NCBI GenBank assembly: GCA_001770205.1
Contig: MEQL01000057.1
Location: 1-64,000, forward strand
Origin: Bdellovibrionales bacterium RIFOXYD12_FULL_39_22
GTDB taxonomy: Bacteria > Bdellovibrionota > Bacteriovoracia > Bacteriovoracales > Bacteriovoracaceae
Reading direction: 5' to 3'
Length of the DNA stretch: 64,000 nucleotides
Shown here: piece by piece, positions 8,954-17,143 of the stretch
Layout of the letters: every line of letters begins with the position of its first letter
Position numbering within the stretch: position 1 is the stretch's first letter
Made by a program: the position numbers and the translations under genes
The notes under the pieces: model-generated
The model's database searches: none
What the model saw: only the letters and a program-made list of their open reading frames with translations
Told to the model about the DNA's origin: nothing

Positions 8954-9992
8954 AGTAATAAAAAATCTCATCTCCACAGAGATCCAAAAGCAGAATATCT
9001 CTAACATAAATTTAATGGAAGTTTGCGGCACTCACACTATGGCCATTGCCAAATATGCGATTAAATCAATGTTGCCAACTAATATAAACATTATTAGTGG
9101 CCCTGGCTGCCCAGTCTGTGTAACTGCGGCCACTGACATCGAGATGGGAATTGAATTGGCCTCTCGCTCAGAAACGATAATTGCTACTTTTGGAGACATG
9201 ATAAAAGTACCTGGCCGAAAAAAAACACTCAGTGAATTTGGCAATGTAAAAATAATCTACTCTCCTCTTGATGCGCTAGCACTGGCACAAAACACTCCTA
9301 ACAAAGAAATAGTTTTACTAGGAATTGGTTTTGAGACAACCACGCCCCTCATTGCCGCAACTATGCTGCAAGCACAAAAGTCGGCCTTAAATAATTTTTC
9401 GGTTCTATCCATGAATAAAACTGTGCCTGCGGCACTAGAAGTAATTCTCTCTTCCAGCGATTGTAAAATTAATGGCCTGCTTTTACCTGGACATGTTAGC
9501 GCCGTTACTGGACGCAACTATTTTGACTTTCTTTCAAAATTCAATGCAGCAGGAGTTATCTCCGGCTTTGGCCCTTTGGAAATAATGGAATCCATTTATC
9601 TTTTAGTAAAAATGTTTTCCGAACGCAAAAAAGAGGTAATAAATAACCATCCTCAATTTGTGACAGAAGAGGGTAATCAGACAGCGATGAAAATTTTATT
9701 TTCTGTTTTTGAAGATGCCGATGTAGATTGGCGTGGCATTGGAATTATTCCTCATAGCGGTCTGGCCATTCGCAAGGAGTTTGCGCAATATGATGCTAAG
9801 AAAAAATTCAAGCTGCATACAACTCGCATAGAAAATCCACCCCACTGCCTTTGTGGAAATATTTTAATGGGGAAGGCCCGCCCAAATGATTGCAAGCTAT
9901 TTGGAAAAGCATGTACCCCGGCCAACCCTATTGGGCCCTGCATGGTTTCCTCTGAAGGAACCTGTGCTGCTTACTATAAATACTACCTATAA
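8937..9992 (+). CDS. hypD: hydrogenase maturation protein HypD
   Basis: HypD, the Fe-S protein on which the Fe(CN)2CO cofactor of [NiFe] hydrogenase is assembled with HypC. I chose the ATG at 8937, overlapping hypC by 17 bases, because it gives 351 residues and puts the conserved blocks at usual positions: CGTHT at C30-T34 and GPGCPVC with C58 and C61. The C-terminal cysteine-rich [4Fe-4S] region is complete (HCLCGN, CKLFGKAC, GPCMVSSEGTC). An upstream in-frame start inside hypC would add 30 non-conserved residues. Translational coupling with hypC is likely. Confidence 0.95.
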   Translation: MKEKIKVIKNLISTEIQKQNISNINLMEVCGTHTMAIAKYAIKSMLPTNINIISGPGCPVCVTAATDIEMGIELASRSETIIATFGDMIKVPGRKKTLSEFGNVKIIYSPLDALALAQNTPNKEIVLLGIGFETTTPLIAATMLQAQKSALNNFSVLSMNKTVPAALEVILSSSDCKINGLLLPGHVSAVTGRNYFDFLSKFNAAGVISGFGPLEIMESIYLLVKMFSERKKEVINNHPQFVTEEGNQTAMKILFSVFEDADVDWRGIGIIPHSGLAIRKEFAQYDAKKKFKLHTTRIENPPHCLCGNILMGKARPNDCKLFGKACTPANPIGPCMVSSEGTCAAYYKYYL

Positions 9993-10008
9993 TCTGAGGT
10001 ATCAAAGT

Positions 10009-11010
10009 ATGAATAACTCAATTAATCTAACTCACGGCTCTGGCGGAACTCAGATGCACCAATTCATAAAAGAGCGCATCATGGCAAAACTAGGAAATAA
10101 TATTTTAGAAAAAATGGATGATGCCGCAGTAATGGAAAATCAAAAATCCTCCCAAATTGCAATGACCACCGATAGCTTTGTTGTAAATCCACTTTTCTTT
10201 CCTGGAGGAGATATTGGACGACTGGCCATTTGCGGAACGGTTAATGATCTGGCCACTAGTGGAGCAGTGGCCCACGCCTTATCCTTGGCCTTTATTCTAG
10301 AAGATGGTATTTTATTTTCTGATTTAGATAAAATTATCGACTCCATTGCCACCACCGCTAAAGAGGCGCGCATTAAAATTGTTACCGGCGATACAAAAGT
10401 TGTCGAACGAGGAAAATGCGATAAAATTTTTATCAACACTACAGGCCTGGGATTTATCAACGAAGGAATCTCTATTTCCTCCCATAAAGCGCAACCCCAA
10501 GATTGCGTCTATATTACTGGCACTATGGGAAATCACGAAGTGGCACTGATGAAAGCTCGTGAGCTTTTTGATTTTAGTATTACTACCCAAAGCGATGTGG
10601 CCCCATTGAATGTGGCCGTAAACAAACTACTTTCATTAACCAAAAACATTCATACGATCAAAGATCCTACGCGCGGAGGAGTGGCCTCGGCACTAAGAGA
10701 AATTTGTGAACACTCTCAATGTACAATTAAAATTTTTGAAGAGCATCTTCCCGTTGATAAAGATGTACATGCGGTATGTGATCTGTTGGGATTAGATCCG
10801 CTCTACTTGGCCAATGAAGGGAAATTTATCATTATTGCGCCCGAATCATCTCATTCTCAAATTATGCAGGCCTTTCCTCAAAGCTCTATTATCGGAGAAG
10901 TAATCAAAACGCTGACAAATAACAAAGACGAGTTACTCTTAGAAACGATAAGTGGGGGTATGCGTAAAATTAGAATGCTAGATACTATGCAACTTCCAAG
11001 AATTTGCTAA
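10009..11010 (+). CDS. hypE: hydrogenase maturation protein HypE
   Basis: HypE, which dehydrates the carbamoyl group placed by HypF on its C-terminal cysteine to make the cyanide ligands of the [NiFe] hydrogenase iron. The ATG at 10009 (with TGAGG upstream) gives 333 residues beginning near the conserved LTHGSGGTQMHQFI block. The protein ends in LPRIC, the required C-terminal Cys333. The AIRS/PurM-like ATP-binding fold is seen in DDAAVM and in DPTRGGVASALREI. hypA, hypB and hypF are not in the window. It is convergent with asnS with 13 bases between. Confidence 0.95.
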   Translation: MNNSINLTHGSGGTQMHQFIKERIMAKLGNNILEKMDDAAVMENQKSSQIAMTTDSFVVNPLFFPGGDIGRLAICGTVNDLATSGAVAHALSLAFILEDGILFSDLDKIIDSIATTAKEARIKIVTGDTKVVERGKCDKIFINTTGLGFINEGISISSHKAQPQDCVYITGTMGNHEVALMKARELFDFSITTQSDVAPLNVAVNKLLSLTKNIHTIKDPTRGGVASALREICEHSQCTIKIFEEHLPVDKDVHAVCDLLGLDPLYLANEGKFIIIAPESSHSQIMQAFPQSSIIGEVIKTLTNNKDELLLETISGGMRKIRMLDTMQLPRIC

Positions 11011-11023
11011 CCAGCAACTCTCT

Positions 11024-12424
11024 TTAAAACTCTGCACTTTTAGGTGTTCGCGGGAAGGGAATGACATCTCGCACATTACTCATACCAGTAACATACATGA
11101 GCGCGCGCTCAAACCCAAGCCCGAAGCCCGCATGTGGCACCGAACCATATTTACGAAGTTCTAGATACCACCAATAATCCTCTTCTTTCATGGATAATTC
11201 ACGTAATCTTTCCTGTAATTTTTCCAGATTATCCTCACGCTGAGATCCTCCGACAATTTCGCCAACCCCTGGAACTAAAATATCCATGGCGCGGACTGTC
11301 TGGCCATCAGGATTTTGCTTCATATAAAAGGCCTTACATTTTTTTGGATAGTCAGTAACAATGGTGGGGGCCAAAAAGTGCTTCTCTGTAAGAAAGCGTT
11401 CATGCTCTGATTGCAGCTCACATCCCCAATCAGTGGGAAAGCTAAACTTCTGTCCAGATTTATTTAATATATCTATTGCTTCCGTATAAGTAATTTTTAT
11501 AAACTCTCGATCCCGTACTGATTTTAACATCTCAATATGATCAGGACGATCTTCACAATAATTTTTTACCAAAAACTCCAGCTCTCCTGCGTGATGCTCT
11601 AATACATGGCCAATTAAATGTTTGATGTAATCAGTGGCCAAACGGGCCACATCTTCTAGATCAGCGAACGCGACCTCCGGCTCAATCATCCAAAATTCTG
11701 AGAGGTGTCTAGCAGTATTTGAATTTTCTGAGCGAAAAGTTGGGCCAAAGGTGTAAACGGCCCCTAATCCCATCGCAAAACATTCTGCTTCTAACTGTCC
11801 TGTCACTGTAAGACTGGTCTCTTTACCAAAGTAATCTTTACTATAATCAATCTCCCCATTTTCTTTTTGTGGCAGGTTATTTAAATTTAACATGGTAACC
11901 TTAAACATTTCTCCCGCCCCTTCACCATCTTGAGCGGTGATAATGGGAGCATTTAAATAGAAAAAACCTCTCTTGTTAAAAAATTCATGCGTGGCCATGG
12001 CCATGCCATGACGAATGCGAAAAATTGCGCCAAAAGTATTTGTACGAACACGCAAATGCGCCTGCTCTCTTAAATATTCCAAGGATGTTGCTTTTTTTTG
12101 TAAGGGATAAGACATATCCACCGGGCCAATAATGGAAATATTATCTGCCTGCATCTCAACATTTTGTCCCCGTCCTTCCGAACGCACTAATTTCCCTACC
12201 GCCGAAATAGAGGTCCCCATTAACATAGAGGCAATCTCTTCATAATTATTAAGTCCCGCATCTACCACTATTTGTAAATTATCAAAAGTAGTTCCATCAT
12301 TTAAAACCACAAAGGAAATTTTTTTCGACTTGCGTACGCTACGCACCCATCCTTTAACGGTAACCGTTTTTCCTACTAAATCACCTCTAAAAAGCTCTCT
12401 TAATACTACTCGCTCATGCGACAT
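11024..12424 (-). CDS. asnS: asparagine--tRNA ligase
   Basis: Asparaginyl-tRNA synthetase of 466 residues, class II, cytoplasmic. The N-terminal OB-fold anticodon-binding domain (VKGWVRSVRKSKKISFVVLNDG) is followed by the class II catalytic core: motif 2 as FRSENSNTARHLSEF and motif 3 as GFGLGFERALMYVTG near the C-terminus. The AsnRS-specific IEPE segment (FWMIEPEVAF) separates it from AspRS. GGAGGATCT upstream of the ATG is a good ribosome-binding site. The PfkB gene lies 16 bases upstream in the same direction, so they are probably co-transcribed. Presence of AsnRS implies direct Asn-tRNA charging. Confidence 0.96.
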   Translation of the reverse strand: MSHERVVLRELFRGDLVGKTVTVKGWVRSVRKSKKISFVVLNDGTTFDNLQIVVDAGLNNYEEIASMLMGTSISAVGKLVRSEGRGQNVEMQADNISIIGPVDMSYPLQKKATSLEYLREQAHLRVRTNTFGAIFRIRHGMAMATHEFFNKRGFFYLNAPIITAQDGEGAGEMFKVTMLNLNNLPQKENGEIDYSKDYFGKETSLTVTGQLEAECFAMGLGAVYTFGPTFRSENSNTARHLSEFWMIEPEVAFADLEDVARLATDYIKHLIGHVLEHHAGELEFLVKNYCEDRPDHIEMLKSVRDREFIKITYTEAIDILNKSGQKFSFPTDWGCELQSEHERFLTEKHFLAPTIVTDYPKKCKAFYMKQNPDGQTVRAMDILVPGVGEIVGGSQREDNLEKLQERLRELSMKEEDYWWYLELRKYGSVPHAGFGLGFERALMYVTGMSNVRDVIPFPRTPKSAEF

Positions 12425-12440
12425 AGATCCTCCACTTGCT

Positions 12441-13442
12441 CTAAATTTTATTAAGTTTATTTTTTATATTTTTGATATCAAACATCTCCAAACGCGCCCC
12501 ACTTCGCTGGACAATAACGGAAGCGGCGTGACATGCAAATTGCGCAGCACTCTCAAAAGATCTACCATTGGTCAGTGCATATAAGAAGGCCCCTGCAAAC
12601 ATATCACCAGCACCATTAGTATCTCGGGCCACCACTTTGTCTGTGGATATATTGTGTGTCTTTATTCCATCAAACAAATATGCCCCTCGCTCCCCAAGCG
12701 TTATAGCAAATGCTTTACTAATTTTTTTTAAGGCCTCTCCGGCGGCCAGTACATTGCTAGCACCGCTAAACTGCAAGGCCTCTTGCTCATTGCAAAACAA
12801 AAGATCTACTCCCTCTTGAATAACCTCTTCAAATCCTGCTTTGAAATGTTTTACAATCATGGGATCAGAAAGAGTTAAGGCCACACCGACCCCGGCATTG
12901 GCGGCCAATTTATGCGCATGGCCGGCCGCCGCACGGCCAGTTTCCGAGGTAACCAAATATCCTTCAATATAGATCCATTTAGCATTGATTATCACTTCAT
13001 CTACTAATTCTTTTTTAGAAAAAGTTTCCGTGATTCCCAGATAAGTATTCATGGTGCGTTCGGCATCTTTGGTTATCATCACCATACACTTTCCAGTCTT
13101 ACCGGCCTCTCGGCCACTTTCGGACAAATTGGTTTCAACTCCCCAGCGTTGCAAATCACTCAAATAGAAATCGCCAAAATAATCGTTGGCCACTTTACAT
13201 GAGTAAAATGCTTTACCACCGAATTGAGAAATGGCAATAATTGAGTTAGCGGCCGAACCACCGCATCCTTTTTTTGCATGTATATTATCTAAATTAGCGC
13301 TTAATTCATCTTGGCGCTTCTCATCCACCAGTGTCATTATTCCTTTAGATATGCCCATTTTTTCTAAAAAAGCATCGGTTACTTCATATTCAATATCTAA
13401 TAACGCATTACCCAACCCATAGACGTCATATTTTGCTGTCAA
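12441..13442 (-). CDS. PfkB-family kinase, adenosine kinase-like
   Basis: A ribokinase/PfkB-family sugar or nucleoside kinase of 333 residues. The catalytic signature DTNGAGDMFAGAFLY starts at residue 274, with the base Asp at 280, and an anion-hole loop. The N-terminal GNALLDIEYEV and the GCGGSAANSI block match the adenosine-kinase-like clade common in proteobacteria. It is expected to phosphorylate adenosine or a related nucleoside or sugar at the expense of ATP. asnS follows after 16 bases. The exact substrate is not certain from the sequence. Confidence 0.88.
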   Translation of the reverse strand: MTAKYDVYGLGNALLDIEYEVTDAFLEKMGISKGIMTLVDEKRQDELSANLDNIHAKKGCGGSAANSIIAISQFGGKAFYSCKVANDYFGDFYLSDLQRWGVETNLSESGREAGKTGKCMVMITKDAERTMNTYLGITETFSKKELVDEVIINAKWIYIEGYLVTSETGRAAAGHAHKLAANAGVGVALTLSDPMIVKHFKAGFEEVIQEGVDLLFCNEQEALQFSGASNVLAAGEALKKISKAFAITLGERGAYLFDGIKTHNISTDKVVARDTNGAGDMFAGAFLYALTNGRSFESAAQFACHAASVIVQRSGARLEMFDIKNIKNKLNKI

Positions 13443-13487
13443 AATAACCCCACATAAATCTCTAACTTAAACTGGTTCTTAACCTAT

Positions 13488-13518
13488 TTACAGTTAGCAT
13501 AAATCGGTTAAACTGTAA
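13488..13518. promoter_or_regulatory. 8-bp inverted repeat upstream of the histone-like gene
   Basis: Perfect arms TTACAGTT (13488-13495) and AACTGTAA (13511-13518) with a 15-base spacer lie in the divergent region between the PfkB gene and the histone-like gene. They end four bases before a TATAAT, a position suited to a transcription factor acting on the plus-strand promoter. No known regulator was matched. Confidence 0.5.
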
Positions 13519-13521
13519 CTA

Positions 13522-13527
13522 TATAAT
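13522..13527 (+). promoter_or_regulatory. consensus -10 box of the histone-like gene
   Basis: A perfect TATAAT lies 31 bases before the ATG at 13558. No good -35 hexamer is found 16-18 bases upstream, which fits a promoter that depends on an activator at the adjoining inverted repeat. Confidence 0.45.
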
Positions 13528-13557
13528 TATTTTTAACAACTCGACTGGAGATTAGTT

Positions 13558-14214
13558 ATGACACTACCTGCATTTTTAAAAGAGAAGCTTGAAGTAAAAG
13601 AATCCAACAAAGGAAACTTCAAGGATAAGTGCCTCCAGGTGCTAGAACAAATCAAACATTTTAATGAAGAAAAGTATAAGCAATTAAGCACCACTTTTCA
13701 CGCCTACTATGACAATGAAAATATTCAGAAAAAAAAGATTATTGGTTTTTATGGGCAACTTGTAAACGAATTAAAACAGCTACGCCATACGGCCACCTCC
13801 GTAATTTCCGAGTCAACGCAAAAAATACAAGAAACTGTTGATTCGGCCAAAGCAGAAGTAATAAATAAATCCAACGAAATTGCCCAAAAAGTAAAAGACA
13901 AAACGGAGAAGGCGATAAAAGAAGTCACTACTAATATTAACAAAAATATTAACGATGCAAAAAGCAAGGTAGCAGAAGTGCAAAAAAGTGCGCTTTCTGC
14001 TAAAAAAAGTGTTGAGAAGGTAGTTAAAGAAAAAGCATCCGAGGCCGTAAAAAAAGCTACTAAAAAGGCCAGCGCCGTGGTGGCCCGTGCCACTGAGAAA
14101 AAAACTGTAACAACAAAAAAAGCGGCTCCGGCCACCACCAAAAAGGCCGCTAAAAAAGTAGCAAAAAAAGCAGCTCCAGCTACTGCCAAAAAAAAGAGTA
14201 CTAAAAAGAAATAA
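13558..14214 (+). CDS. histone H1-like protein with Lys/Ala-rich tail
   Basis: A 218-residue protein with two parts. Residues 1-75 are mixed helical sequence. From about 75 a long amphipathic helical stretch (repeated AK, VK and KSAxxA patterns, phasin/LEA-like) runs into a strongly basic tail from about residue 160 made of KKA, TKKA and AKKA steps, as in bacterial histone H1-like proteins (Hc1/AlgP type). Such tails bind and compact DNA. CTGGAG precedes the ATG. The stop overlaps the next gene's ATG by one base. A terminator-like hairpin lies 68 bases past the stop. Function as a nucleoid protein is inferred from composition, not from a specific domain. Confidence 0.75.
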   Translation: MTLPAFLKEKLEVKESNKGNFKDKCLQVLEQIKHFNEEKYKQLSTTFHAYYDNENIQKKKIIGFYGQLVNELKQLRHTATSVISESTQKIQETVDSAKAEVINKSNEIAQKVKDKTEKAIKEVTTNINKNINDAKSKVAEVQKSALSAKKSVEKVVKEKASEAVKKATKKASAVVARATEKKTVTTKKAAPATTKKAAKKVAKKAAPATAKKKSTKKK

Positions 14215-15167
14215 TGAAAATATTTCTACTTTCCTCTGCTTTGGCAAAACAAGAAGTTTTACCAAAGGAGTTAGATCGTTTAGGCCCAGCTGCTGGGCCT
14301 TTTTTAATACTAGAGCACGAATCTGGAAACTCCCAAGTCATAGTAGATGTTGAGTATTTTCTTTGGGCCTCCAAAAAAGAGAAAAACCACTCTAGTGTCG
14401 CCTTAAGATTGGCCACCAACATTGGACAACCATTGGCGACACTTGATAAAAAAAATTTCGTTATTGGACATTTCCCACTACCTATTCATGATTTTCATGA
14501 TGGATATGAACTGGCCGGAGCATATTTTATAAAAAATTACCAGGCCCTTTTGCGCTTTTTGGCCGACAAACAAAGCATCCAACTAATTGGCCTTCCGATT
14601 AATCTTTTGCGCGACAATTCCGGAATAAAAACTCCGGCACTTTTTTTAGATCGAGATGGAATAATTAATGTCGATATCAATTATCTTCATCGCGCAGAAG
14701 ATGCCATAATCTATGAAGAAGTCATTCCTCTTATCCGATCTGCCAATCAACGAAAATGGCCAGTTATTGTAATCTCTAATCAGTCCGGAGTAGCGCGTGG
14801 TAAATTTTCCGCTAATGATGTTCATCAATTACATCTGCACTTAAATGCCGAATTATTACAAAAAGATGCCCAGATTGATCTGTGGCTTCACTGCCCTTTT
14901 CACTTTAAAGAAAGTATCCCGGATGGTGAGTATAAAAAACATTCTCTTTTACGTAAGCCGGCACCCGGAATGATTTTAGAGGCATCTAAATTTTTTGATC
15001 TCGATCTTACACAAAGCTTTATGGTGGGAGACAAGGCCTCAGATCAAATTCATCTCCCCGGCCTCTCCACTATTTTACTGCAACGCCAATATGATTTAAG
15101 TAACGCCCACTCACCTATCTACGAAAATTATCCACAAATCATTGAACACATTTGGAGCAAAAAATAG
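14214..15167 (+). CDS. HAD phosphatase, GmhB/HisB-N-like, with N-terminal extension
   Basis: The C-terminal half (about residues 140-317) is a HAD-superfamily phosphatase of the heptose-bisphosphate phosphatase/histidinol-phosphatase type. It shows nucleophile motif FLDRDGIINVD (D146, D148), motif II as VISNQSGVARG, and motif IV as MVGDKASDQIHL. It probably acts on a sugar phosphate of LPS heptose synthesis. The first ~138 residues have no match I recognise, and they contain a perfect terminator-like hairpin encoded by codons for LGPAAGPF. No other ATG lies before the HAD domain, so the annotated start overlaps the previous stop (TAATG), but an internal TTG start cannot be excluded. Confidence 0.8.
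   Translation: MKIFLLSSALAKQEVLPKELDRLGPAAGPFLILEHESGNSQVIVDVEYFLWASKKEKNHSSVALRLATNIGQPLATLDKKNFVIGHFPLPIHDFHDGYELAGAYFIKNYQALLRFLADKQSIQLIGLPINLLRDNSGIKTPALFLDRDGIINVDINYLHRAEDAIIYEEVIPLIRSANQRKWPVIVISNQSGVARGKFSANDVHQLHLHLNAELLQKDAQIDLWLHCPFHFKESIPDGEYKKHSLLRKPAPGMILEASKFFDLDLTQSFMVGDKASDQIHLPGLSTILLQRQYDLSNAHSPIYENYPQIIEHIWSKK
14282..14307 (+). terminator. textbook intrinsic terminator inside the HAD phosphatase frame
   Basis: Perfect 8-bp GC-rich arms (AGGCCCAG and CTGGGCCT, loop CTG) are followed directly by a run of T (TTTTTTAA). It lies 68 bases after the stop of the histone-like gene and within codons 23-31 of the overlapping phosphatase frame. It could end most histone-like transcripts and limit read-through into the phosphatase gene. 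Confidence 0.7.
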
Positions 15168-15175
15168 CGCAGAAG

Positions 15176-15406
15176 CTAGAGAACATCTAGTTTTTTAATG
15201 GCCAATACTCGCTCTTCTTCTTCGCTAAGTTTTTTTTCTTTTTTTTCACTATTTGGCAAATGAGAAGCTGTCGTAGAGGAATGTTCAGATAGATTAGTAC
15301 TACTACTTGTTGATAGAGATTTTACCGCCAACGCACCCACTGCCGCAATTTTTTGCGTAATTTTGCTAAGAGGGTGAAGTAAGGCCATAAATGGTTTTAT
15401 ATTCAA
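15176..15406 (-). CDS. small Ser/Glu/Lys-rich hypothetical protein
   Basis: A 76-residue frame starting with TTG (15404-15406) that overlaps the stop of the kinase-like gene upstream (TTGA). An in-frame ATG lies at 15388. It has a short hydrophobic N-terminal stretch (FMALLHPLSKITQKIAAVGA) and a Ser/Thr-rich then Glu/Lys-rich tail. I know no relatives. The coupling overlap is the main support. Confidence 0.4.
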   Translation of the reverse strand: MNIKPFMALLHPLSKITQKIAAVGALAVKSLSTSSSTNLSEHSSTTASHLPNSEKKEKKLSEEEERVLAIKKLDVL

Positions 15407-16944
15407 TTTGTTACACCCAGCTGTTTGCGAAGCTGTTTTTTACTACCTTTAAACACAGAGACTAGTTGTCCCTTATTAGCAGCGGCAACGGCATTAGTCG
15501 TAGCAGATTGTTTCTCCTCCACCAGCGCATTTAGCACAACTTTTACCTGAGCTCCTAATATTTCACCGGTTTCTTCTTCTTGCATATTGGAAAGAATAAA
15601 TTGCCCATCCACCTGTCCAATAAGTTCTCGACAAATTGATAGTCCAATTCCCGCCAAGCGAACTGTGCCAATATTTCCTTGCTCTTTTATGATTTCAATC
15701 GGCAATCCCTTTCCAAAATTTTCAATTTCAATGATGGCCACTCCGCCCAATCTTTTTAAATTAACTTTAATTCTCTTATCATGTCCAAGTTTGGTAGAAT
15801 CATTGAGCGCATTGATGGCGTTAGATAGAAGTTGAAATAGAACTTGGCCCAAACTATCTTCCGACATTGTTACCTTAACATCTGCTTGAATGTTCAAATC
15901 TACTAAAATTCCGTGCGTGAAAAGTTTACTGGCCAATTGATCAATTACAGAAGAAAGCACCCCATCAACGCTACAACTGCTACCTACTACGGCCTCCACC
16001 TTTTCTTTTCCCACTTGTTCTAACATATCAATGGCCATTTTAATTCCTGGCGCTTCTTGTGCCGGCCCACTACTGGCCATTACCGGAGTAATCGGCGAGA
16101 CAAATTTGTTGGCAATAGGCGTATGATTATAAAGTTCATTGCAAAAATTACCAAAAAGATTCGCACATTGTGGTAAATCATGACTCTCTAATGCTCGAGT
16201 AATAATTCCTTCTACCTGTACATTATCCATCGTCTCTTCTTTTTTTATCTCTGATAACGCCTCTGCTTCAAACATATTATTTTTAATTTTTTGAGCTCTT
16301 TTCCCAATCAGCAACCCAAATATCATAGCGGATAATAACAAAGAAGCCGCGGCCATCCCCTGCTTTACCCACCCCAAATGACTCTCCCAATCACTTTTGA
16401 GCGTGGCCAACTTATCTAATACTTGGTCTTTTATTTCTTCTGTCTTAGAAAATTTACTGCTAATTTCACTCTTGGTGCTACTGCTAGTGTGATCTGTTCC
16501 GGTGGCAGAACGAACGGTAAAGCGTCCAGAAATAACGCGCTTGCCAGGAATGGTGGCCGAAGCTTTATTTTCAACAGTTCCCATTTTTCCATGAAACCAG
16601 CGAACATTGGAGGCCAGGCCATTTATTTTTCTCATCAACTCAACGGCCTTTTCATCTCCCAAAAAAGCATCCTCGCTTAAAGCAATAACATCGCCAAAAC
16701 ACTCTTCAGTTGCCACTAAAAAAGAAGAGGTGGTATAGGCGCGATTTCCTCCTAGCAATTGTGCCGTAAAGCTCTGATTAACTCGACCAAAACAAGTTTG
16801 AATTCCTTCACTGACAGAGGCAACCGCCGAAACCTTGCCTGTTAAGCTATGTAAATTTATAGTGGAGTAGGCCATCAGAGAAACCAGCGCGATGGTTAAA
16901 AGTGTAATCTTACGGCCGCTAATAATCCTAAACAATGTCCTCAT
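15403..16944 (-). CDS. membrane sensor with HATPase domain, no visible H-box
   Basis: A 513-residue inner-membrane protein with an N-terminal membrane segment (about 12-30), a periplasmic region of about 165 residues, a second membrane segment (about 198-216) and a cytoplasmic C-terminus. The C-terminus contains a histidine-kinase-type ATPase domain: N box LFQLLSNAINALND and G-box region GIGLSICRELIGQV. I see no dimerisation/phospho-acceptor helix of the HE-x-R-T/N type before it, so it may be a degenerate kinase or an ATPase that acts on a partner. A good promoter lies at 17007-17034. No response regulator is adjacent; a small gene overlaps its end. Confidence 0.7.
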   Translation of the reverse strand: MRTLFRIISGRKITLLTIALVSLMAYSTINLHSLTGKVSAVASVSEGIQTCFGRVNQSFTAQLLGGNRAYTTSSFLVATEECFGDVIALSEDAFLGDEKAVELMRKINGLASNVRWFHGKMGTVENKASATIPGKRVISGRFTVRSATGTDHTSSSTKSEISSKFSKTEEIKDQVLDKLATLKSDWESHLGWVKQGMAAASLLLSAMIFGLLIGKRAQKIKNNMFEAEALSEIKKEETMDNVQVEGIITRALESHDLPQCANLFGNFCNELYNHTPIANKFVSPITPVMASSGPAQEAPGIKMAIDMLEQVGKEKVEAVVGSSCSVDGVLSSVIDQLASKLFTHGILVDLNIQADVKVTMSEDSLGQVLFQLLSNAINALNDSTKLGHDKRIKVNLKRLGGVAIIEIENFGKGLPIEIIKEQGNIGTVRLAGIGLSICRELIGQVDGQFILSNMQEEETGEILGAQVKVVLNALVEEKQSATTNAVAAANKGQLVSVFKGSKKQLRKQLGVTN

Positions 16945-17006
16945 GACAATACCTCGCTATCATAGGTAGGAGATCACAAGAAGAAATCCGTTCTTCTCAG
17001 ACTATT

Positions 17007-17034
17007 ATTCTACGCTAAGGATAATATTCGTCAA
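17007..17034 (-). promoter_or_regulatory. sigma-70-type promoter for the HATPase sensor gene
   Basis: Read on the minus strand, TTGACG (17034-17029) and TAGAAT (17012-17007) are separated by 16 bases, each matching consensus at five of six positions. The start codon of the minus-strand gene is 63 bases downstream at 16944. Confidence 0.55.
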
Positions 17035-17143
17035 GTCGGGGCAGGGAACGATCTTTACTTATTACTTGCTCATCGATATTTTGCAAAAAATTTGTTATTA
17101 TCTTATTGTTTTGCTTAAAAATTAACTCCTGGAGCAGCAACGC

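Noticed and set aside
8847..9100. Upstream ATG start for hypD within hypC
   Set aside because: It would add 30 residues not seen in HypD proteins and start deep within hypC; the ATG at 8937 gives the normal N-terminus.
13749..14265. Long hydrophobic open frames on the minus strand over the histone-like gene
   Set aside because: They mirror the Lys/Ala repeats of the plus-strand gene; Phe/Ala-rich shadow sequence with no RBS.
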